A stretch of 9,950 nt of DNA from Natrinema soli (GCF_028618695.1 NZ_JAQIVI010000501.1:1-9950), one strand, 5' to 3'. Positions 1-6,690 are shown, counted from the first letter of the stretch. Program-made: numbers and translations. The notes: generated from the sequence alone by a model not told the origin.

Positions 1-438
1 CCGTCGCTCGAGTCGGTCCTCCGCGTCGACGCTCGAGTCGACCTCGACCGCGGCGTTGTCGGGTTCGACGGTCGCGACGAGGTCCGTCGAGACGCGGGCG
101 AACTCCTCGAGCGCGGCCGCGGGATCGGGGAGATTGATCAGGAGCGCCTGACAGACCACCAGGTCGAAGGTGTCGTCGGGAAACGGAAGCCGAACGGCGT
201 CGCCGGTTACGACCGGAACGTGTTCGTCCGCGATCGCGAGCAGGTCGGAATCCGCGTCGCAACCGATCACCTCGCCCGGCGACTCCGCCGCGAGGACGTG
301 GCTCAACTCGCCGGTCCCACAGCCCGCATCCAGAACCCGGTCGCGAGAGTCGAGGGCGAGCGGCTCGAGCGCGTCGCGGGAATCGGCCCACATCCCCTCG
401 CGGGTCCGACTGAGATAGGATTCGGAGAACTCGCGCAC
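1..438 (-). CDS. Class I SAM-dependent methyltransferase (partial, 3' end outside window)
   Basis: Reading leftward from a GTG at 438, 146 codons are open to the window edge, so the C-terminus is missing. The protein shows the Rossmann-fold methyltransferase signature: motif I VLDAGCGTG at residues 35-43, an acidic residue after strand 2 (GCDAD, Asp61), and GDAVRLPFPDDTFDLVVC at 79-96, the Methyltransf_11-like motif II/III region. These bind S-adenosylmethionine; the methyl acceptor cannot be told from sequence. The GTG start is preferred because a TTTTTA box lies 25 nt upstream (463-468), as for a leaderless transcript. An in-frame ATG at 393 would cut off residues that look like part of the family N-terminus (REFSESYLSRTREGMW). 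The frame is closed by TAG at 490-492. The gene follows nfo on the same strand after a 71 bp gap but has its own promoter-like box. Family assignment is firm, function is not. Confidence 0.88.
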   Translation of the reverse strand, partial: MREFSESYLSRTREGMWADSRDALEPLALDSRDRVLDAGCGTGELSHVLAAESPGEVIGCDADSDLLAIADEHVPVVTGDAVRLPFPDDTFDLVVCQALLINLPDPAAALEEFARVSTDLVATVEPDNAAVEVDSSVDAEDRLERR

Positions 439-462
439 GGACGGCGCTTCGAGCGTCTCGAG

Positions 463-468
463 TAAAAA
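463..468 (-). promoter_or_regulatory. TATA-like box of the methyltransferase gene
   Basis: On the minus strand this reads TTTTTA and ends 25 nt before the GTG at 438. That spacing fits a leaderless haloarchaeal transcript. It is within the short gap after nfo, so the methyltransferase may be transcribed separately from nfo. Confidence 0.5.
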
Positions 469-509
469 CGGGTCGATTTCTCGGATCCGCTACAGGGCTG
501 TGACGGCAG

Positions 510-1385
510 CTACTCGTCGCGAAGCTCTTTGACCCGCTGAATGTTCCACGCGAAGCCGCGGCCGTCCTCCGTCGGCGTCTCGAGCGCGAACGGCAGATCC
601 CGCAGTTCCGGGTGGTTCACGATCGCGCGCATGCCGTCCTCGCCGATGTAGCCCTCGCCGATGTGGGCGTGCTCGTCCTTGTGCGTGCCCACGTCGTGTT
701 TCGAGTCGTTGAGGTGGATGTACTCGAGGTGCTCGAGTCCGACCACGTCGTCGAAGCGGCCGACGGTCTCGTCGACGGCTTCGGGCGTCGTCAGGTCGTT
801 ACCCGCGACGAGCGTGTGGGCGGTGTCGATGCAGATGCCGATATCGGTCTCGGTGCGGTCGATGATCCCCGCGAGGTGCTCGAACTCGCCGCCCAGCTTG
901 GTTCCGCTGCCCGCGTCGGACTCGATGAGGATCCGAACGCCGTCGGGCACCTCGAGATCGTCGATGACGCTCGCGGCGTTGTCGAGCCCGCCCTCGACGC
1001 CCGCGCCGGTGTGGGCGCCGAGGTGGACGTTGACGTACGGAATCCCGAGCCGTTCGGCGGCGTCGAGTTCCGCCTGCATGCTCTCCATGGACTTCCTGCG
1101 GAGGTCGTCTTTCGGCGTGCAGAGATTGACGAGGTAGGCCGAGTGGATGACCCACGGGCCCTCGAGTCGGTCGTCGCTCGCTTCGCGGAAGCCCGCGGCC
1201 GCCTCGTCGCTGATCTCGGGCTGTGCCCAGACCTGCGGCGAGGTGGTAAACACCTGCCCACAGTTGCCGCCGAACGCGGTCTGGCGGTGAACCGCGTTTC
1301 GGAGATCGTCGTACGGCGGTGTTTCCTCGTCGGACGAGACGCGCGAACCGGAGATCGAAACGTGTGCGCCGACCTTCATCGTCAT
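510..1385 (-). CDS. nfo: Endonuclease IV (apurinic/apyrimidinic endonuclease, Nfo/AP endonuclease family 2)
   Basis: A 291-residue protein of normal length for endonuclease IV, a zinc-dependent TIM-barrel enzyme that cleaves the DNA backbone 5' of abasic sites in base excision repair. All nine metal-ligand positions of the E. coli enzyme can be matched by eye: His81 (VIHSAYL), His121 ([10 protein letters not shown]), Glu155 (ILIESDAG), Asp187 and His190 (CIDTAH), His224 (YIHLNDSK), Asp237 and His239 (HKDEHAHIG) and Glu269 (ALETP). The three family signatures are therefore intact and the enzyme should be active. The start at 1385 gives [10 protein letters not shown]; the ATG at 1379 (MKVGAHVS) is also possible, but TATA-like sequence at 1411-1420 fits 1385 better. 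The large opposite-strand reading frame across it (612-1535) is a GC-rich shadow. The methyltransferase follows 71 bp downstream. Confidence 0.96.
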   Translation of the reverse strand: MTMKVGAHVSISGSRVSSDEETPPYDDLRNAVHRQTAFGGNCGQVFTTSPQVWAQPEISDEAAAGFREASDDRLEGPWVIHSAYLVNLCTPKDDLRRKSMESMQAELDAAERLGIPYVNVHLGAHTGAGVEGGLDNAASVIDDLEVPDGVRILIESDAGSGTKLGGEFEHLAGIIDRTETDIGICIDTAHTLVAGNDLTTPEAVDETVGRFDDVVGLEHLEYIHLNDSKHDVGTHKDEHAHIGEGYIGEDGMRAIVNHPELRDLPFALETPTEDGRGFAWNIQRVKELRDE

Positions 1386-1410
1386 GGATTCCCGTCAGTA
1401 CCGGGTCGTG

Positions 1411-1420
1411 ATAGGTATAA
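1411..1420 (-). promoter_or_regulatory. TATA-like promoter element of nfo
   Basis: The minus strand reads TTATACCTAT, with its left edge 26-31 nt upstream of the nfo ATG at 1385. Transcription would then start at or within a few nucleotides of the ATG. No Shine-Dalgarno sequence is seen before the ATG, which agrees with a leaderless mRNA. Confidence 0.45.
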
Positions 1421-1467
1421 CGGAGCGCCTCGAGTTCGGGCAATGTCTCCATACCGGCCGATAGACG

Positions 1468-1611
1468 TGCGGTGGCGCGTGCCGCGCTACGGTTCGCCAC
1501 TGGCAAACCGTCGCTCGAATCCGCGCGAGGGATGAGCGAGGGAAGTATGACCGAGCGAATCGGCTGGGGAGGGTGTGGAAATCCCTAAATGCCAGTATGA
1601 GAACCGGTGAC
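1468..1611 (+). repeat. Structured repeat unit, left copy of an inverted pair
   Basis: Reading on the plus strand, this unit has a 15 bp outer block (1468-1482), a 38 nt slot holding a hairpin, a 19 bp block (1521-1539), a 20 bp block containing GGCTGGGGAGG (1553-1572), then short blocks TGCCAG (1590-1595) and GGTGAC (1606-1611). The same blocks occur in the same order on the minus strand at 1655-1786. The hairpin in the slot pairs ACGGTT (1489-1494) with AACCGT (1506-1511), with a GCC/GGC continuation. From memory of haloarchaeal genomes, similar GGCTGGGGAGG repeats are widely dispersed, but I cannot search. A 61-codon minus-strand reading frame (1487-1672) lies in the repeat and is probably not a gene. 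Confidence 0.72.
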
Positions 1612-1654
1612 CGATTTTGAACAGATAGCTTATATCATACCGGAGTAAATAGCT

Positions 1655-1786
1655 GTCACCTGCTTCTGGCAACTAGGAATACCACGTCCTCCCCAGCCGA
1701 TTCGCTCACTACGTTCGCTCATCCCTCGCGCGGTGTTCTCCTGCGATTCACTGGTCGTTCATCGCAGGACAGCACGCGCCACCGCA
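1655..1786 (-). repeat. Structured repeat unit, right copy of an inverted pair
   Basis: This is the minus-strand copy of the unit at 1468-1611. Outer block 1772-1786 is a perfect 15 bp match, 1715-1733 a perfect 19 bp match and 1688-1707 a perfect 20 bp match, followed by CTGGCA (1666-1671) and GTCACC (1655-1660). The slot between the first two blocks is again exactly 38 nt but has unrelated sequence, and it contains its own perfect hairpin: TCCTGCGAT (1739-1747) with ATCGCAGGA (1761-1769), loop of 13 nt. The two units converge on a 43 bp AT-rich centre (1612-1654). With nfo ending its promoter at about 1420 and lplA ending at 1833, the pair fills most of this 447 bp gap. No target-site duplication was found. 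Confidence 0.72.
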
Positions 1787-1832
1787 GCAATCGTTCGAGC
1801 CCGTCTACGAGACGCCGGTCGATCGCCGACGG

Positions 1833-2669
1833 TCACTGGTTGTCCGCCTCGAGCACCTCCCGATTCCGAACCCACGCGTCACTGCCGAACTTCCGGTCGG
1901 CGAGGTCGCGAGCGGCCTCGAGTTCGCCATCTCGCCAGGTCGACTCCGCGGCGTCACACCAGTCTCCGAGTGCCCCCGCGATCGCGTCGACGGCTTCCTC
2001 GCGGCCGATCCCCCTCTCGTCACGGATACTCGTCACCCGATCGGTGAACGTCGATTCCGCGAGATCGGCCTCGAATACCCCCACGTGTTTCCGGGGCTCG
2101 AGGGCGTAACTGATCGACCCGTGCTGGATGACGACGTCGCGCTGGCGGTACTGAGCGTTGCCGCTGATCTTCTCTGCTTGCGCGCTCGCATCCGCAGGCG
2201 CGACGATGTCGTGTGCCGGGTTGATGTCCCGCAGATAGCACGAGGGCTGGTAGATCGCATCCTGTTCGGCCGACGCGAAGGCCGCGCCGACGCCCATCCG
2301 ATCGAAGGCCTCGAGAACGGGTTCGCAGAACAGTTCGTAACAGTCCATCAGGTTCCCCGGAACCTCGTCGGCGGGAGCCACGATCGTGTACGAAATATCG
2401 GCGTGTCGGTCGTGGTAGATGCCGCCGCCGCCGGTCTGTCGGCGGGTGACGTCGATCCCCTCGCGCTCGCAGAACTCCCAGTCGACCGTGTCGGCGTCCT
2501 GCCGGTACCCAAGCGAGAGCGTGCTCGGCTCCCACGAGTACGTGCGGACGGTTCGAACGTCGTCCTCGAGCGCCGTTCGCGCAGCGATCTCCTCGAGGGC
2601 CATCTGCGTCGCCCCGTCACGGGGCTCGTCGCGGATCAGTCGCCAGTCCCGATCGGACAGTGCCGTCAT
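1833..2669 (-). CDS. lplA: Lipoate-protein ligase A family protein (BPL/LplA/LipB fold)
   Basis: The product (278 residues from the ATG at 2669) belongs to the biotin/lipoate ligase superfamily, which attaches lipoate or octanoate to a lysine of E2 or GcvH lipoyl domains. Counted from the ATG, the lipoyl-binding motif RRQTGGGGIYHD is at about 76-87 and the active-site lysine is Lys167 in KISGNAQYR. The C-terminal part is shorter than the full accessory domain of bacterial LplA. The start is chosen by a GGAG Shine-Dalgarno-like sequence six bases before the ATG; an in-frame GTG at 2681 would add four residues. A TATA-like box lies at 2724-2727. The gene is divergent from rio2. Ligase, octanoyltransferase or amidotransferase activity cannot be separated by eye. 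A lipoylated partner is suggested by the E1 gene at the right edge of the window. Confidence 0.9.
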   Translation of the reverse strand: MTALSDRDWRLIRDEPRDGATQMALEEIAARTALEDDVRTVRTYSWEPSTLSLGYRQDADTVDWEFCEREGIDVTRRQTGGGGIYHDRHADISYTIVAPADEVPGNLMDCYELFCEPVLEAFDRMGVGAAFASAEQDAIYQPSCYLRDINPAHDIVAPADASAQAEKISGNAQYRQRDVVIQHGSISYALEPRKHVGVFEADLAESTFTDRVTSIRDERGIGREEAVDAIAGALGDWCDAAESTWRDGELEAARDLADRKFGSDAWVRNREVLEADNQ

Positions 2670-2675
2670 GTCCGA

Positions 2676-2727
2676 CTCCACGCGGACGAGGTGGAAAGTG
2701 ATTCCGACGGCACCGGCATTTCGTATA
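2676..2727 (-). promoter_or_regulatory. lplA promoter and ribosome binding site
   Basis: A TATA-like box (GCTATAC on the minus strand, TATA at 2724-2727) would place transcription start near 2698. GGAG at 2676-2679 then lies six nucleotides before the ATG at 2669. This is one of few genes here that seems to have a leader with a ribosome binding site. Confidence 0.4.
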
Positions 2728-2836
2728 GCACTGAAAGGTTTATTCGGGGCCGAAACGCGGTTTCGACCGTCTTCGAACGGGTACCTCGAGTCAGTTCACG
2801 TCACCTCGAGCGAGCATCGACACGCTCCCGACCGCG

Positions 2837-2910
2837 GTACGAAGCCGATGCCGCCGATCGGTCCAAGTACGAACGCCGATACCGCTGATCGTCCCCGAGT
2901 ACGAGCGCTC
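2837..2910. repeat. Tandem repeat of about 31 bp upstream of rio2
   Basis: Three imperfect units start with GTACGA at 2837, 2867 and 2899. Units one and two match at 25 of 30 aligned positions with two one-base gaps; the third is partial and runs into the rio2 promoter. The period of 30-32 bp is close to three helical turns. Confidence 0.55.
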
Positions 2911-2919
2911 GTCACGCCG

Positions 2920-2925
2920 TTTTTA
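2920..2925 (+). promoter_or_regulatory. TATA-like box of rio2
   Basis: TTTTTA ends 25 nt before the ATG at 2950, the same spacing as at several other genes of this window. No Shine-Dalgarno sequence precedes the ATG, so a leaderless mRNA is likely. A second promoter-like string, GAAAGGTTTATT (about 2733-2744), lies farther upstream and would give a leader of about 180 nt. Confidence 0.5.
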
Positions 2926-2949
2926 CGTACCCGGCGGCTAGCCACCCGT

Positions 2950-3858
2950 ATGGTGCGCAACGTCGCCGGGTTACTCCCGGAACTCGAGGCGGAGGACTTC
3001 TATCTCCTCTCGGGGGTCGAACAGGGGATGCGGTTCTCCGAGTGGGTCCAGCGGGAGAAGCTCCCGAAGTTCTCCGATCTGAGCGAGGAGGAGGTCGAGT
3101 ATCGGCTCGGGCGCTGTCTCGAGCGCGGACTGGTCGAGAAGAAAACGATCCAGTACGAGGGCTACACCCTCCAGTTCGAAGGCTACGATACCCTGGCACT
3201 GCGGGCGCTCGTCGAACAGGATACCATTTCCGAGTTCGGCTCGCCGCTGGGCGTCGGCAAGGAGAGCGACGTCTACGAGGTCAAGTCGTACAAGCCGCTG
3301 GCGCTGAAGTATCACCGCGAGGGCTATACGAACTTCCGGAAAGTCCACAAGGAGCGCGATTACACGTCTGAGAACGATCACGTCTCCTGGATGTACACCG
3401 CCCGAAAGGCCGCCGAGCGCGAACACGGCATCCTCGAGGAACTCTATCCCGACGTCGCGGTGCCACAGCCGATCGGCCAGAACCGCCACGCCATCGTGAT
3501 GGAGAAAATGGACGGCGTCGAACTCTCCCAGACCCGGCTCGAGGACGAGCAGGTGCTCGGGGTCCTCGATCTCCTGCTCTCGGAAGTCTCGCGCGCGTAC
3601 GCGAAGGGGTACGTCCACGCCGACATGAGCGAGTACAACGTCTTCGTCAACGAGGAGGGCGTGACGGTCTTCGACTGGCCTCAGGCCGTCCCGACGGACC
3701 ACGAGAACGCCGACGAGTTCCTCCGGCGCGATCTGACGAACATCGTCGGCTACTTCCGGCGCAAGTACCCCCAGCACGTCCCCGACGCCCTCGCGAGCGA
3801 CGATCTCGCCGAGGCGATCGCCGACGATTCGTTCGAGACGGTCGCCGACTTCGTCTGA
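2950..3858 (+). CDS. rio2: RIO-type serine/threonine kinase Rio2
   Basis: The 302-residue product is an archaeal Rio2 atypical kinase/ATPase, which acts on pre-30S particles late in small-subunit maturation. An N-terminal winged-helix region (about 1-90) characteristic of Rio2 rather than Rio1 is followed by the RIO domain. Visible motifs are the P-loop GVGKESDVYEV (101-111), the ATP lysine Lys120 (LALKYHREG), the catalytic HADMSEYN with Asp225 and Asn230, and metal-binding Asp242 in FDWPQ. Length is typical. The frame stays open upstream to 2419, but that stretch is antisense to lplA; the ATG at 2950 is chosen because the protein then starts MVRNVAGLLPELEAEDFYLL, as in Rio2, and a TATA-like box lies 25 nt upstream. 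A hairpin follows the stop codon directly. Confidence 0.96.
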   Translation: MVRNVAGLLPELEAEDFYLLSGVEQGMRFSEWVQREKLPKFSDLSEEEVEYRLGRCLERGLVEKKTIQYEGYTLQFEGYDTLALRALVEQDTISEFGSPLGVGKESDVYEVKSYKPLALKYHREGYTNFRKVHKERDYTSENDHVSWMYTARKAAEREHGILEELYPDVAVPQPIGQNRHAIVMEKMDGVELSQTRLEDEQVLGVLDLLLSEVSRAYAKGYVHADMSEYNVFVNEEGVTVFDWPQAVPTDHENADEFLRRDLTNIVGYFRRKYPQHVPDALASDDLAEAIADDSFETVADFV

Positions 3859-3881
3859 GACCCCTGATTTTCTGAGGGGTC
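3859..3881 (+). terminator. Hairpin directly after rio2
   Basis: GACCCCT (3859-3865) pairs perfectly with AGGGGTC (3875-3881) around a 9 nt loop that includes TTTT. It begins at the base after the TGA stop. The bases that follow are only weakly T-rich, so it may mark or protect the mRNA end rather than be a classic terminator. Confidence 0.45.
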
Positions 3882-4201
3882 GAGCTGGTTCTCCCCGATG
3901 TCGGAGCCGCGCGTCTCGACTCCGTCTACGGGTGACGGAGTGCAGGGTATCAGACGAGACTCCCGGAAACGCCAGTGAACGATGACGTTCACCGTGAAAA
4001 ACGCTCACCTCCCCGTTCAGTATGCGGCTCGCCTACCAGACGGCCTCGAGCAACGTTCTCGAAACCGATCGGTCTGCAAGCGTATTAGCGGAATACGGCC
4101 CCCCGTTCGGATCAATAAATTATATACTGATATATGAAATTCAGAGAGGCGTGATGATAGCCCGCTCGAGGAGCGACCGTTCGAAGCACCCGAAGAGCGA
4201 C
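3882..4201. other. Gap between rio2 and the membrane protein gene: two hairpins, an isolated SD-like site and an AT-rich patch
   Basis: No convincing gene is seen. Perfect hairpins are ACTCCGTC/GACGGAGT (3919-3926 with 3934-3941, loop 7) and GTGAACG/CGTTCAC (3975-3981 with 3986-3992, loop 4). On the minus strand GGAGGTGA at 4005-4012 is a full Shine-Dalgarno sequence, followed 12 nt later by a GTG at 3992 that opens 80 poor-quality codons running antisense into the end of rio2. A strongly AT-rich stretch with several TATA strings lies at 4111-4140; it could end transcripts of the leftward membrane gene, or be a promoter. Confidence 0.45.
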
Positions 4202-4933
4202 TCAGGCGGCCATCCCGGCGGATCCTTGTCGCGGCTCCGGCTCAGAGGGGTGCTCGAGGCCCCGAAGCTGGTCGTACGCGCGGGCCGTGGTCGCGATAAT
4301 GTACACCGTGACGACCGCGGCGACGACCTGCGTGAGGACGAGTCCCGCAGCACCGCCGAGCAGGAACGTCGGAATCGCGACGGTCGCGTTGACGGCGAGG
4401 CCGAGGACGACGACGGCGATCCCGAGGCCGAACAGGCGAAGGCGACTTCCACGGGTCAGCGCCCAGCTGCTGCGGAACGCCCGGACGAAGTTCTGATCCT
4501 CGACCGCGACGAACGCGCTCCAGTAGTAGAGGGTGACGAGGAGGAACAGTCCCGGCACGAGCAAGAAGACGCTGCCGGCGGCGACGAGTGAGACGAAGAC
4601 GATCGTCCCGACGAAGGCGTTGAGCGTGGCGGTGGCGATCTTCCGGCGGCGGAACTCGCGGGGGATCGTCTCGGTTTCGTCGGAGGCAAACGTCCGGAGC
4701 GCAACGATGGCGACAGCGATCGTCGCGAGCCCGATCGCGAACGAGAGCAGTCCGGTGAGGAGCCCAACGAGACCCGTGGTCAGCGTTACGCCGATGGCAG
4801 TCTCGGTTTCGACCGGGGCGACGGACGCGTTCAACAGCGCGAGGACGGCAAATACGGCGACGAAGACGAGTCCGTTTCGCTCGGTAGTGCGGGAGAACCC
4901 GTCGGTCATCGCGTCGATGATGTGAAAGACCAT
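4202..4933 (-). CDS. Six-helix integral membrane protein, related to GPDP-membrane-domain/DUF975-like proteins
   Basis: The 243-residue product is strongly hydrophobic, with about six predicted helices near residues 22-41, 46-65, 66-85, 104-123, 124-146 and 168-220 (the last stretch may be two helices). The segment LVPGLFLLVTLYYWSAFVAV followed by VEDQNFVRAFRSSWALTRG resembles the repeated motif of the glycerophosphodiester phosphodiesterase membrane domain and YciC/DUF975-like families common in haloarchaea. No catalytic domain is attached and the biochemical role is unknown. The ATG at 4933 is well supported: a TATA box ends 25 nt before it. An internal ATG at 4909 is possible. The C-terminal tail (from about residue 225) is polar. 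A perfect dyad overlaps its promoter, so it may be regulated. The opposite-strand frame at 4022-4591 is a shadow. Confidence 0.85.
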   Translation of the reverse strand: MVFHIIDAMTDGFSRTTERNGLVFVAVFAVLALLNASVAPVETETAIGVTLTTGLVGLLTGLLSFAIGLATIAVAIVALRTFASDETETIPREFRRRKIATATLNAFVGTIVFVSLVAAGSVFLLVPGLFLLVTLYYWSAFVAVEDQNFVRAFRSSWALTRGSRLRLFGLGIAVVVLGLAVNATVAIPTFLLGGAAGLVLTQVVAAVVTVYIIATTARAYDQLRGLEHPSEPEPRQGSAGMAA

Positions 4934-4957
4934 AGGTGTAGTATGCGGTCGAAGTAC

Positions 4958-4973
4958 ATATAGTAATCATTAC
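4958..4973 (-). promoter_or_regulatory. TATA box and overlapping dyad upstream of the membrane protein gene
   Basis: On the minus strand CTATAT (4958-4963) ends 25 nt before the ATG at 4933. The perfect dyad GTAATGATTAC (4963-4973) sits just upstream, over the position where transcription factor B would bind. A protein bound there would block initiation, so this is a candidate operator. Confidence 0.5.
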
Positions 4974-5062
4974 ATATATCTGGGAAACAGACATTTACAG
5001 GGCCGTGAACGATCTAAACGACATATCTGAACAGTCGTTCTTGTAGACTAAATTAGCACTCG

Positions 5063-5141
5063 AGTAAAAGATGGATGTCCCGGGAGCGAGCCGGCGATGC
5101 AAACGTGACTCGCAGTGCGGCGTTCGTCGCGCCGCCGAGTC
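5063..5141 (-). terminator. Bulged GC hairpin and T-rich site downstream of the protease gene
   Basis: GACTCG (5107-5112) pairs with CGAGTC (5136-5141), and inside it GCGGCG (5117-5122) pairs with CGCCGC (5130-5135) around a 7 nt loop, with a 4 nt bulge on one side. The structure begins 10 nt after the protease stop codon on the minus strand. A T-run (CTTTTA at 5064-5069) follows about 35 nt later. Transcript end or 3' stabiliser is an inference. Confidence 0.35.
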
Positions 5142-5151
5142 GCGTCCGGTG

Positions 5152-6690
5152 CTATTCGCTACTGCTCGGCGCGATCTCGATTTCGTCGAACGTCGCGAAG
5201 TCGCCCGTCTCGGCGCGGACAACCGCAGCGTGGGCGTCGACGTATCCCGCGCCGACGGATTCCGCAGTGTAGGACTCGAGCCGTCGTTCGTCGGCGGTCG
5301 CCTCGAGCGTCACGAGCACGTCAATCGGGTCGGGCGCGTCGTCGGTTTGTCCCTCGAGAGCGGCGTCGTAGACTAACGCGGCGCAGCCGGCGGTGACGGG
5401 ACAGGACATGCTGGTGCCGGACATGGGGCCGTAGTAGAGCGCTTCGTCGGGTGTGGTGAGGTTCAACGCGTCGTAGGGATCGAGCGTGCTCGTTACGTCT
5501 TCGCCTTTGGCGGCAACGCCGTTCCGGTAGACGCCCAGCGGCCCGTCGATCTCTTCTTCGGGGGATCCCTCGTGGAACGCGGTGAGGTTTTCGTAGGCCG
5601 CTCCGCGGTCATAATTATCGGCGTCGTACGAGCCGTCCTGCGGACGGCCACGCGAGGAGAAATCCGCGACGGCACCCTCGTCATCGGTGGCCGCGACGCC
5701 CAGAACGTGCGGGGCCGTCGCGTACTGGTTCAGCGTTCCCGCATCGGGGCCGTCGTTGCCCGCCGAGAAGACCGGGAGGAGCCCCGCCTCGTGGGCGTGC
5801 CACGTCGCGACGTTGACGGGATCGTCGGGGACGAACGAACGGTCGTCCTGTGCCGGTCCGTACGAGTTCGAGACCACCTGAACGTCGTGCTCTCCCTCGC
5901 GCTGTCGGCGGAGCAGATCGTCGTACGCGGCGACGATGAACACGATCGACAGCCCCAGCCCCGTCGCGTACATCGTCAGATCGGCGTCCGGAGCCCCGCC
6001 GGCGTACTCGCCGTCGATCCGGACGCCGGTCCCGCCGACGCTGCCCGCACAGTGGGTCCCGTGACCGCTCGCGTCCGTGTCGACACCGCCGACGTCCTGC
6101 CACCAGAGCGGGTCGTCCTGAACGACGGGGACTCCAACGTACTGGTAGTTCGCCGCGACGTTCGCCTGCAGATCGGGGTGGGACCCGTCGATCCCTGAAT
6201 CGATGAGGGCGACGTGAACGTTATCGCCGGTGTAGGGCGTCTCGAGACCCTCGCCGGCCTGTACGGCGTCGGCGTTCGCGTCTTCCCGGGCGTCGTCGTT
6301 GTGGTACTCGAGGTCGTAGTTCGACGAGACGTACCGCACCGCGTCCCAGCCGGCGACGGTCTCGATGAGCGATCCCGGGAGTTCGGCGTAGCCGATCGGA
6401 AGGACGTCGAAGCCGACCGCAACCGCGACATCGAGTGCCTCGAGTCGGACGAGGTCCGCGGTCGACTCGAAGACGATCAGCACCTCCTGAAGGACGTCGC
6501 TCTCGAGGTCGAGGTCGTCGTCGACGAGCGTGTCGCCGACGGTCACCACTCCCTCGAGCGCGTCGCCGACGAGAGTCCCTTCGAGCCCAGCAGCGGTTCC
6601 GGAGAACGCGACGGTACCGGCGACGCCGGTTCCGAACGCCTCGAGGACCGTTCGACGAGTCGGCCGGGTCGTGGGATCGTCGTCAGTCAT
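5152..6690 (-). CDS. Tat-exported subtilisin-like serine protease (S8 family, halolysin-like core)
   Basis: The 512-residue product is a secreted subtilase. Its N-terminus has a twin-arginine signal (TRRTVLEAF, Arg12-Arg13, then a weakly hydrophobic stretch ending near AAG at 33-35), which is the usual export route for folded proteins in haloarchaea. A propeptide-like region covers about 60-130. The catalytic triad is Asp164 (ALIDSGIDG), His210 (GHGTHCAG) and Ser427 (SGTSMSCP), with oxyanion Asn312 (SAGNDG). The domain ends near residue 495 and is followed by only a short tail, so the C-terminal extension of classical halolysins is absent. The ATG at 6690 has a GGTGA ribosome binding site six nucleotides upstream (6697-6701). 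It overlaps by four bases a possible 70-codon frame upstream. It likely degrades extracellular protein; the substrate is unknown. Confidence 0.95.
   Translation of the reverse strand: MTDDDPTTRPTRRTVLEAFGTGVAGTVAFSGTAAGLEGTLVGDALEGVVTVGDTLVDDDLDLESDVLQEVLIVFESTADLVRLEALDVAVAVGFDVLPIGYAELPGSLIETVAGWDAVRYVSSNYDLEYHNDDAREDANADAVQAGEGLETPYTGDNVHVALIDSGIDGSHPDLQANVAANYQYVGVPVVQDDPLWWQDVGGVDTDASGHGTHCAGSVGGTGVRIDGEYAGGAPDADLTMYATGLGLSIVFIVAAYDDLLRRQREGEHDVQVVSNSYGPAQDDRSFVPDDPVNVATWHAHEAGLLPVFSAGNDGPDAGTLNQYATAPHVLGVAATDDEGAVADFSSRGRPQDGSYDADNYDRGAAYENLTAFHEGSPEEEIDGPLGVYRNGVAAKGEDVTSTLDPYDALNLTTPDEALYYGPMSGTSMSCPVTAGCAALVYDAALEGQTDDAPDPIDVLVTLEATADERRLESYTAESVGAGYVDAHAAVVRAETGDFATFDEIEIAPSSSE

Noticed and set aside
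612..1535. 307-codon plus-strand frame across nfo
   Set aside because: It is antisense to the clearly conserved nfo, and its product is rich in Val, Arg, Asp and Ala with no motif, as GC-rich shadow frames are.
1468..1786. Intact insertion sequence bounded by the inverted repeats
   Set aside because: No transposase frame lies inside and no target-site duplication was found beyond the outer blocks; a repeat pair or MITE-like remnant is more likely.
2419..2949. Upstream extension of the rio2 frame
   Set aside because: This stretch is antisense to lplA and its start; the Rio2 family N-terminus begins at the ATG at 2950, which has its own TATA-like box.
2971..4008. 345-codon minus-strand frame across rio2
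   Set aside because: It mirrors the rio2 codons. The GTG start lies inside the Shine-Dalgarno-like sequence and the product has no recognisable domain.
4022..4591. 189-codon plus-strand frame starting MRLAYQTASSNVLETD
   Set aside because: The first 60 codons look passable, but the rest is antisense to the membrane protein gene and no promoter or ribosome site supports it.
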